From assembly GCA_027919835.1 (NCBI GenBank), contig JANVFP010000045.1, forward strand, positions 62,001-126,000: a DNA stretch of 64,000 nucleotides, in the 5' to 3' direction. The notes below the pieces were generated by a model that had not been told where the DNA came from, did not search any database, and was given only the letters and a program-made list of their open reading frames with translations. This DNA comes from Lentinula raphanica (lineage: Eukaryota > Basidiomycota > Agaricomycetes > Agaricales > Omphalotaceae). This document shows positions 56,231-64,000 of the stretch, piece by piece; position 1 is the first letter of the stretch; each line of letters begins with the position of its first letter. The translations under genes were made by a program, and so were the position numbers.

Positions 56231-58623
56231 TTAATCTCCTCTGCCTACTACTCCTTTACCCTTATCCTTTGAGCTAGCAACATCCTCATCACCTTCATCT
56301 GTGTCTACCCGGTTCTTACTCTTCGACCCCTTGCCAACATCGTTCTCGCTATCGTTGTCCGTCCCTCTGTCATTGTTGGTCCTTCTGCCTTTGACGGTCC
56401 CTGTGTCACTTCGTTTGTCGCTCTCGTTCCCACTCCCGCTACCACTCCCGCTAACGCTACCACTCCCGCTCCTACTATGACTCCTGCTCCCGCCGCTCCC
56501 GCTTTCGTCCTCGTTTTCGCTGTAGTCATGAGAGGCTTTGAGACTTTCGCGCTCCTTGCGTTTGGCTTTAGCAGCAGCTTCGAGTGCTTCGTAATCGTAA
56601 TTGGGAATATCGTCATCGTTGACGTCGTCTGAACTGAAGACAGACTGGTTTTAGATAACATATGTTAAACGACTAGCTGCTCTTACCTCATTTCTTGGAA
56701 AAGATCAATCTGCAAGTTTTCAGTATATGTCTTCGCATTCTTCTTAGTCCTCCGCATTGTAGTACACAAAGAATGATATCTGTCCTTATCAGAGCTATGA
56801 AGCCTTGAGAATATCAAAGAAACTTACATGGCTTCATTGTTCGGTCGAGTCAAATGAATCTTCACCTTTACACCGCCGTACCATTCCCTAATCGAGTGAC
56901 CCATCTATAGGAGAACTTGTAAATGTTTTTCTTAAGTGAAGCAGGGAAAGAATACCAAGGCAGTTATCATTACAATCAAACGTAAGGGCACCTTCCTCGT
57001 CTTCTTCATGCGTTTGATAAGAAAAACATCTTGTTGAGAAGGAGAATCGACGAAATAGGCGCGGAGGATCATTCCTATCAAGGGAGAGGAAAAAGGACCC
57101 CCTGTGATTGTTCGCGTCTGCAAAATAGGTATAGGTTCAGCCAGTGAAACCGAGAGAAGGAAATCTTACTTTGAAATCAAGATCTTGATGATATTTCTTC
57201 TGGGCCAACAGCCACTTCACTCTATCTGACTAGAAACAATGAAGTTGAGCACCCAACCATTAAGAGATAGAGCGAAAAAAGGACTGAACTACTTCTTCTT
57301 GTGCCTTCTCTCCCTTGGATACCGATAGTTTAAAGAATTGAGCGACTAGAATTCGAACGATAGTTCCTATATCCGACCGGACAGCAGAGGTACCATAGTT
57401 TATCTTACGAAGACTTCAGCTTAGTATAACTTGAATTCAAGAGAGGGGGACTTACGAATCTACGGAAAACCTTGACTTCTACGGGATCGGAACTTATCTT
57501 CTTCAGGCTTAGAAGCTGCTCTTCATTCCCCATCTTTCCTAACTCTTCCTTCAGTAAGTCTAGATCAGGCTCCTCCTCCTTCGGCCACATATCTTTGATA
57601 CAAATCGCCATTCGAACGCTACTCTTGCCTAGATGCGCAAGTTCGACGTCCTCAAAATAGGATTCGAGGATCTTCGTTTTCTTGGTAGATGATTTTTTGC
57701 TCTCGCTATCCTTGGCATGCTTGGTAGGCTTGGTAGGCTTGCTAACGTCTCTGACGTTCATCTGATATCCGGTTATGAGCAGTGAAGCATAGAAGTAGTG
57801 AGCATAGACCTACGTTATCATCGAGATCAGATCCTACGTCCATGTCTCCACCGGAGCTGTCGCCGTCCGAAAGCAGTTCTGCGTCATTGTCACTTTGTGG
57901 AACGTTCTTCTTCCTCTCTTCGTCTGCAAGAGTGAAGAGTAAACGTAGTTGAGGCTAGAATAAGAGCCGGAAATGCTAAAAACCCTTACCCGAGTCGAAT
58001 AGTTCTATAGCGTCTCCTAAATCCACGTTTGTTTCTTCTTCATTGAGGAAGATATCTGGGGCCGGAAGAAGTCAATCAAAAGTATACGCAAAATCGAAAT
58101 AACAATGACCTTTGCTCTCGGAAGGGCCTTCCTTGGGAGGAGCTATCCCATTAAGAGTTGACATATAAGTGTCTTTGGAGTCTTTGGATTTCTTGAGCTT
58201 GTGGTATTTCTTTTTCTGCGACGTAGAGGATTTCGAAGAGGATTTCGAGCCAGATGTGACACCGGAAGCATTGGAATTTCCCTTGTTCATCCCGGAATCC
58301 TTCTTCGAAGGCTTCAAACTGGAGGACTTCGAACTCGAAGCTTTCTTGGACAAATTCTTGAAATTAGTCTTGGGCAATGCCTTAGTAGTTGAAGATGATA
58401 CTTTTGAATTTGACAACGTCGAGGCCCTCAAAGTCGAACCCCTCGTTGAAGCCTTTGAAGTACTCGATGTATTCGGAGTCGCGTTCGAAGTTGCCTTTGA
58501 ATCCCAAAGCGAATCTTCTGCAGCAAGGTCTTTGTCCCTCGTATCTTTGTCTTTCCTGCGTTTAGCGTCGTGGCCCTCAGAGGGAGCACTCTTCTCTGAT
58601 TTGGAGCTTCTACGCTTAGACAT
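56231..58623 (-). CDS. DUF6532-type basidiomycete protein
   Basis: Multi-exon minus-strand gene starting at ATG 58623 and ending TAA at 56231-56233. Exon 1 (to about 58105) is Ser/Lys-rich and disordered (MSKRRSSKSEKS..KKKYHKLKKSK). Two short acidic exons follow (FLNEEETNVDLGDAIELFDSG; SDNDAELLSDGDSSGGDMDV). Exons from 57761 down form the folded part: VELAHLGKSSVRMAICIKDMW, DRVKWLLAQKKYHQDLDFK, TGGPFSSPLIGMILRAYFVD, IREWYGGVKVKIHLTRPNNEA and CTTMRRTKKNAKTY. The WLL..K, GPF..PLI..ILR.YF and EW..G spacing resembles DUF6532, a family of unknown function expanded in mushrooms. The C-terminus is a GSGS/Asp-rich low-complexity tail (56240-56640). Family call is from memory of the motif pattern. Confidence 0.65.
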
Positions 58624-58634
58624 GGAGGAAAAGA

Positions 58635-58670
58635 AGAAAGCGCGATCTCATCTTCTAGATCGCGCTTTCT
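58635..58670 (-). promoter_or_regulatory. Strong hairpin just before the DUF6532 start codon
   Basis: Perfect 14-bp arms (AGAAAGCGCGATCT and AGATCGCGCTTTCT) with an 8-nt loop, ending 11 bp upstream of the ATG at 58623. If the transcript starts farther upstream, the mRNA leader would fold into a GC-rich stem directly before the start codon. Confidence 0.7.
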
Positions 58671-58699
58671 CAACCTTAAATAATATGAATCACATGGCA

Positions 58700-61600
58700 T
58701 TCAGCTTGACGCGCGCCTATTCTTTTTGAAACCGTCCTGGTAAAGACAATCATAGGTAGCAATTTGTCGTACAGTTGTTGTAGGGATAGTAGCAAGGATA
58801 GCCTGTAGAGTAATGGAAGTAGCAGTAGTGGTAGTGACAGATGTATCAGAAGTGATATGTTGGGAGAAACTTTCGTACTGCCAGTCGCATTGGTGAAGGT
58901 ATGGAAAAGCGAAAACTCTCCTCTATAGAGAGTGAATCTCCTCCCTATTGCTAGGTAGTGATTGAGGGGTTCAAGATAGCTAGAAAAGCGAAGAATGTTG
59001 AATACAGATCGAACTGAGCCCTCCTGGTGCTTACCTAGCCTTTCTCTGGCTTCAGCTCCTCTGATATCCGCGCCCCACGCCCGGACAAAACCTTTCTCTA
59101 GCCTCCGACGATTCAAGCCCCGGAGGCTTATATTGCCGACGTGCAGGTGAACATTAGGGTAAATGAAGAAAGGGGTGATTCCGATGAGAGTGATGTACAC
59201 GAATGATAACGTGGTGAACTTCTTGACTGTCAACGTGGTGCCCGTGAACCGTTAATGTGGTAAACACGAAGGACTGAAGCAGACCGTGTCACTCAGTGTT
59301 GCACGTTTCGGGAGGTTTTGCAGTATTAGCAGAGACTGGGCTTGGTTGCGACCAGAATGAAGAGGTCAGAGCATTAGAAGGAATGGGAGTTATGAATGGA
59401 AATGGTCAAGTCTGCGAAGTTCGCTTGGACGGTGTGAAAATAAACGTAGAGGAGGAACGATTCGATATGCTGGACGTTGATGATAATGAAGACAAATGTA
59501 GTTCAAGAGGAGTGTAAAGACCAGTAAAGCTGAAAGGAGTTTGACCGTCTACAAAAACAACAGCGTTGTTAGGTTCGTCAGAATGAGATATCGTATCACG
59601 TTGTACTGACTTGAATCCAATGTCGACTTGGGATTAGGATCAAAACCACTGAAGGGCACTGAAAGCGAGTCGAGCGAGTCGGAATCGTTCTTGGTTTGAG
59701 AATCCGGGCAGTCTTCCACAAGGTTACCAGACCTTATCGCTCTGGTTGCGTAGTGGACTCGAGATAATGGTAGTTTCCACTATGCAAGATAATGATAGTT
59801 CTGCATCTCTTCGTCGTCTAGACAGTTCATCATGATTATCAAGACGTGACTCGAATGTAACAAAGCTAGGAGCTGTCTTGAGAATGGCGAATTTGAATTT
59901 TCGAAAGGTTTGACGGTGTTGACGGATGAGTTCAGCGAACAAGGGTTTGGAAATCTGTACAGAAGGTGGTTGTTAACAGATAACATGTATGTCGCTAGTT
60001 TTTCTGAGGTGGGAGGAGCGACCCTGGTTGAGGCCACGCAACATTCCCAAAACCATTTCGAAGCAAGCTACTGTGATGATTTAGATGGTATGTATCTCGA
60101 TATCATCCTATCAAACGTACTCACCGGCGGTCGATAACCTGTACCAGAAGTTTGCTGAGGGTGGAGACAAGATTGTGAGTACCAAAATTCGAGGGATTCG
60201 TGGATTGACACCAGGGGGCGGTCATCCTTAACCGGCACTACTCGATCATCATTGGGTTGGAGGGTACAGTAATATCCAAAGACCAGAGGATGCCGGCAAC
60301 CGTCGATTACATCCAGCCACAATTGAGCTTTGGTCGAACCCGTGCCCAGCATGTCGGGTTTGATGAGTACGCCTAGTCAATGCCATCCCTGGTGACTTCA
60401 GCCGGAGGTGTAGGTGGCAATGACAAAAGACGGGAACTTTGTTCCCTTTCTGACCAACGTACACTGGTTGGAGTCGGTACACTTGTACTTAGCCCCGTAG
60501 GCGGGGTAGAGAGACAAGTCTAACTTCGAGAGGTCTGACGCTGCAGAGTACAAACCGAAGAAGAAGAGACGGTACGTTTGGTTACAGGGAGGTGCTGTAG
60601 ATGTGGGAGCAGGAAGGGAAGCGGCCGAGGAAGAGACGACGGACGAAAGCTGACTTGGTGCTTCACTGGCTAGCGCGGAAGGAGCCTGGAGGTAGAGAAC
60701 GCGATTAACAAGATGTATCGAAGGCGCCTTCCGGTGTGCCTTTCTTCGCTAGGTATTGGCCAGGCTCACTGGGACAAAGTTCTGCAGTAGAGTACCGAGT
60801 TGTAGGCTTAGTGCAAGGTTCGAATACAGTCTTGTAAGCGACAGGCATTTCGCTAGCAGTAGTAAATTAGGAAGGGATAGGAGGCAGAGATTTGAATGTT
60901 GCTTCCGACGAAGGGGTGTGAGTCTGAGCCACCTTGCGAAGCATTCCGATCTTATCGCCGTCGCTGCTGATAAATCCGATGAGGAAGAGAGATCGATGAG
61001 GAGGAGGAAGGAAATGACACAGAAGGTGAAGAAAGAAAGAGAATGATACCTTCCAGAGCCTGAAGAAGATTGACCTCTATGCTGGCTCGGAAGCGTAATG
61101 CTCATCTACCACCGGCGTATATCTCCGGAATGTCGGGAATGTCGGACATGGGTGGGACGTAGACCATACTTCGCACTGCTAGCAGAAGAAGAAACACCCG
61201 AGCACGTTTCCATCGAGATGATGGGACGGATAGAATCAATAGGAGAGACACAACTTCGAGTGATAGTCCGAGTGAGGGAAGGTTCGGAGAGAATGCACTG
61301 AAATGTTACAGAACAATCTGTCTGTCATCTCCGTAAGCTATCCAGAAGAGGGATACATGATGCTGAGATTGCATTTCGTGGTTTCAAGGAATGCTCGTTT
61401 TGTTCGTGCGGGCAATGATCTTCTGCTGAATGCGAAGGTTCCGTGGACAGGGAACTTGTAGGGGTGAGGTGCGCGGCAGGCTGTAGACGAGTCGGGATGC
61501 TGGAAGAGAATACCGATCATGATGTTTTCATCTCCTTAGGGAGATCGATCCCCTTAGGCAAGACGTGGGGTCTTTTTGGGACCTCAATGTAGAATCAACC

Positions 61601-62626
61601 CAAGATGACCCTGTAAGCGACCTCGCCCATCGAAGTCGTTCAAAGATATTGTGAGAAGTTGGGGAAGTAAACCTTGACACCGTTGCAATCAATAAAGGGG
61701 TTCTGCATGAGCTTTGAGATAGTATCAAGTCCTGAGGAGATCGGCTATGGTTCAACGGTAGTCGTAAGAGGAGAGTAATGAGCGCAAATCAATGAACTCA
61801 CTGCTCCATGGCATGCCCATCCAAGACTTTCCCTAGTTCGCTTATATCGATATTGCGACCACCTTTGCTTCCAATGCTTATACGTTCTCCTTCACTTGGA
61901 ACCGAAGATTCACTACTGGCTCCTTCTCCGGAGCCCAAATAACCCTCTGCTGTCCCACTAGAGGCCCGATGTCCATGAATCAAAAGCGTAAGGTATACAT
62001 ATTTGACCGCTGCCTCTTTCTCCATGAGGCCACCGACGTTGTCAAAACACGTCTGGAGGACCCTCTTTGCCTAGTCGAGCGGCGAAGCGTAGAGATAGGA
62101 GGGGTGTCCGTATCCTAAGAGCTAGCTGTGATACCCGTGTAAGTTGTGGTGAAGGCAGACGAAGAAAGAGTAGTTTGCGGCGCGAAATCCTCCTTCAACA
62201 GAGAGAGACTGTCAGCTGGTGAGAGTAGCTTCAAATGAAGAGAAATTACCAGGTGTTTGTGATCTTATAAGTATTGTAAACTCCTGTTTGTTGACGATAA
62301 CGGAGCCCCGACTCGAGTAAGCCACTGGCAAGTTGTTTGAAAAGTCCAAGAGGAGCAGTTTAAAGGCGTGGAGTAGAGCAGATAACTGGTGTTTGGGTAA
62401 CGTGGAAGTAGATCCGACTCGCTGTATGAGACTGGTGAAGAACTAGTAAAGTAGTAGTAGTAGTAGGGAGGCAAGAGGTTGATAGACTCTCACGCCGAAA
62501 CTTTAGGGGCTTCAACCATCCTTATACTCCATCGGCTTCAAAGAACAATGAGAACACATACTGCATATATCTTTACCGAAAGAAATTGTTTGAACGAGTG
62601 AAAATAGTAGTAGTAGTATTAGGCAT
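58700..62626. other. Poorly resolved region, possible degenerate minus-strand gene
   Basis: No complete gene can be supported. Minus-strand fragments look coding in places: GGFRAANYSFFVCLHHNLHGY..LLGYGHPSYLY near 62110-62200, VLQTCFDNVGGLMEKEAAVKYVYL near 62000-62060, LDVIDGCRHPLVFGYYCTLQ near 60270-60330, and DSLDSLSVPFSGFDPNPKS near 59600-59680. They are separated by stops and frame changes, and I recognise no family. A (GTA)n microsatellite lies at about 62448-62467. It may be a many-exon gene I cannot assemble or a relic. Confidence 0.3.
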
Positions 62627-64000
62627 TCAATATATAGTCTGGTAGGCGTACTTTGTCTGTAAGTTGTTAACGAAAAATGAAGAACACTTGTCCAAGATAT
62701 TGTCCGAATCCCAGTGTTTGTCCCAGGATGTTCTACTTGGTACTAGCATGCAGTTCTGTCTGATATCAGAAAGGGGGATGATGGCTCCTTGGGGCACACC
62801 GTTGGAACCAATAGCAGGCTCTACTTTGTACATACCAGTAGCTGTATCGGGAAAAGATTTGAAACGTGAATACCCAGCTGAGGCTGTAACTTCTATGCAT
62901 AACATGTGGCAAGTCCTGAAGCCGTTTGCATAACAGTGGGCAGTTGCCCACCACTAATAAGCCTCACTATAGCTCACTATAGCAGGTGATGTAATGCATA
63001 ACAACTTGGCAACATGTTATGCATAACATATAGGCAAGAACATTTTCAATATTTTGAAAAAAAGAATTAATGTATCTTTGAAATATCCATTTTGGAAAAA
63101 CTGACACCCCTATAGGGGTCTTTTTTAAGGTCTATCAATATATCCTCAACCCTAACCCTAACCCAACCCTAACCACCCTAACCCTAACCAAACCCTAACC
63201 CTAACCTAACCCAACCCCTAACCCCTAACCTTATTGGCTCATGTTTGGCACTGAATCAGACCCCTCCCTAATGTTGGGTTAGCATAGCTAACCCAACGGG
63301 AGGGCCTGATTCAGTGCTTAATCCAGTTTAAATATTCATTTATTGACTGAGTGGATTAGTGCCCGCTGTTATGCAAACGGGCTCAGGGACTTGCCACTTG
63401 TTATGCATAAAACTTACAGCTACAGGTGGAATACCAAGTAACGTACACCAAATGTTCTTTAGGCCAGTTAGCAGGAGCCTTTACTAGGGCACCACCATCA
63501 TGAACCATCGTAGGAAGACGGAAAATAACTCGAAGACGAGCAGCTCTACACCCTGCCAGATAGATAGAGTCTGGTGTGAGCATCATGGCGTTAATTCTGA
63601 AATAGAAAATCTGTCGGTCACCTTTAACAGCAGTAGATTCAGCTTCATCATTCTCTAGTACTAGGACAGTGTCGAATCTTGAGGTTTTGTCCTGAATCGA
63701 AAGGGGTCGAGCCTTCATACGAGCCTTTTCTGGTTCATCTAAAACTTGCGGCGGAATCAGCCCCACATTGTGCCAAATTTCCAGCGTATTGAAAGGTAAT
63801 ATTCCTTTCAGAGCCTTGGCCTTGCTTCTCTGGTCCGACTTTGGCAGGAGTTGGAAGTTCAAGAAAAGCTTCAGAGCTCCCAGGAAACCCGGTGCGTCGT
63901 GTAAGAGCGTAATAGCAATCAGGGTTTTTTTGGGTTCGGAGGGATTTTTGGCCAGGCTTAGCTGAAACTCCACGGTTGAGTTTGGTCCACCCGATTTCCG
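62627..64000 (-). CDS. Plavaka/KDZ-type transposase, C-terminal part, 5' end outside window
   Basis: The frame is open to the right edge with no ATG, so the N-terminus is missing. Exon 64000-63418 reads LLPKSDQRSKAKALKGILPFNTLEIWHNVGL, RFDTVLVLENDEAESTAVKG, RLRVIFRLP and EHLVYVTWYST. After a 534-bp intron (63417-62884, GTAAGT..TTACAG) it continues SAGYSRFKSFPDTATGMYKVE, AIIPLSDIRQNC, WDSDNILDKCSSFFVN and stops at 62627. The AYVEW-like, IPL..I..(S/C) and SDN(I/V)L..C..FYVN motifs are typical of the C-terminus of basidiomycete Plavaka-type transposases of cut-and-paste DNA elements. A host-domesticated copy cannot be excluded. Confidence 0.6.
63148..63230 (+). repeat. Interstitial telomere-like (CCCTAA)n tract
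   Basis: About nine CCCTAA units with variant spacers (CCCAA, CCTAA, CCCCTAA). TTAGGG is the usual telomere repeat of basidiomycetes. Sequence on both sides shows it is internal, within the introner-like element. Confidence 0.9.
63248..63317. repeat. Hairpin GCACTGAATCAG..CTGATTCAGTGC
   Basis: Arms of about 30 bp with few mismatches, containing TGTTGGGTTAG and CTAACCCAAC next to a short loop. It lies inside the introner-like element, directly after the telomere-like tract, and could itself be a small inserted foldback. Confidence 0.75.

Larger units (their letters stand above)
62884..63418. mobile_element. Introner-like inverted-repeat element forming an intron
   Basis: About 60-bp imperfect inverted repeats lie at the two ends: CTGTAACTTCTATGCATAAC.. 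from 62884 and, reverse-complemented, CTGTAAGTTTTATGCATAAC.. from 63418. On the minus strand the ends supply a consensus donor GTAAGT (63417-63412) and an acceptor TTACAG (ending 62884), and removal restores the transposase reading frame (AGC-TCC-TCA at the junction). The interior has telomere-like repeats (63148-63230), a 70-nt hairpin and the palindrome ACCCCTATAGGGGT. At 534 nt it is about ten times the usual intron length here. No clear target-site duplication could be assigned. Confidence 0.65.

Noticed and set aside
58169..58729. Long plus-strand open frame opposite the DUF6532 first exon
   Set aside because: Mirror of a low-complexity Ser/Lys exon; the antisense product is a Phe/Glu-rich repeat with no independent support.
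58676..59233. 185-codon minus-strand frame with YPNVHLHVGNISLRGLNRRR
   Set aside because: It has a hydrophobic start and a basic stretch reminiscent of large lipid-transfer proteins, but no continuation or second motif was found, so no gene is claimed.
63148..63230. Chromosome end
   Set aside because: The telomere-like tract is degenerate, flanked by unique sequence on both sides and followed by a transposase exon, so it is interstitial.
1..64000. CRISPR array, rRNA or bacterial operon
   Set aside because: None seen; intron-rich genes and fungal families rule out a prokaryotic origin.

Overview
This 64 kb window is nuclear DNA of a filamentous basidiomycete, most likely an agaricomycete. 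Genes are split by many 50-70 nt GT-AG introns. Several products belong to families typical of mushroom-forming fungi: the DUF6534 membrane proteins, a DUF6532 protein, a BTB/Whi2-like regulator and a Plavaka/KDZ-type transposase. All calls were made by reading the sequence, so exon joins are proposals.

Layout. 1-3007: 3' two thirds of a class IV-like chitin synthase. 3754-5254: Ser/Pro-rich unknown gene. 5404-7180: dead cytochrome P450 (minus). 7.6-20.7 kb: tandem cluster of a lineage-specific secreted-protein family (members at 8220, 13247, 14878, 16974 and 18808, plus a leader-only remnant at 20.35 kb), interrupted by an unrelated secreted-type gene (10717-11486). A sixth member lies at 33340-34667. 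Members share a signal peptide, a core with a Cys-x(4,5)-Cys motif and a 5' leader holding conserved introns; single-core members also share a basic C-terminal tail. Three have frameshifts.

20.8-32.6 kb: two DUF6534 membrane-protein genes flank an AhpC/TSA-type redox gene with a 9-nt microexon and an unknown gene, followed by an MFS monocarboxylate-type transporter. 35-44.1 kb: a Whi2-like BTB gene, a 673-residue membrane protein, a Ser/Pro/Tyr-rich protein and a small P-loop kinase whose Walker A motif is built across three exons, the middle one 11 nt.

44.25-53.43 kb: a nested mobile element. The outer one has terminal inverted repeats of about 0.85-0.98 kb and a perfect 9-bp target duplication (Mutator-like, no transposase seen). 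Inside it sits an intact 5256-bp Ty1/copia retrotransposon with 363-bp LTRs that differ at one position and a 5-bp target duplication. 54.1-55.0 kb: a third DUF6534 gene cut off by AT-rich repetitive DNA. 56.2-58.6 kb: DUF6532 gene (minus). 58.7-62.6 kb: poorly resolved. 62.6-64.0 kb: 3' part of a transposase gene (minus) carrying a 534-bp intron whose ends are inverted repeats that supply both splice sites. This looks like an introner-type element, and it contains telomere-like repeats.

The three points most worth following up are the secreted-protein family with its duplicated leader, the introner-like element, and the paired microexon genes that place catalytic motifs in 9-11 nt exons.
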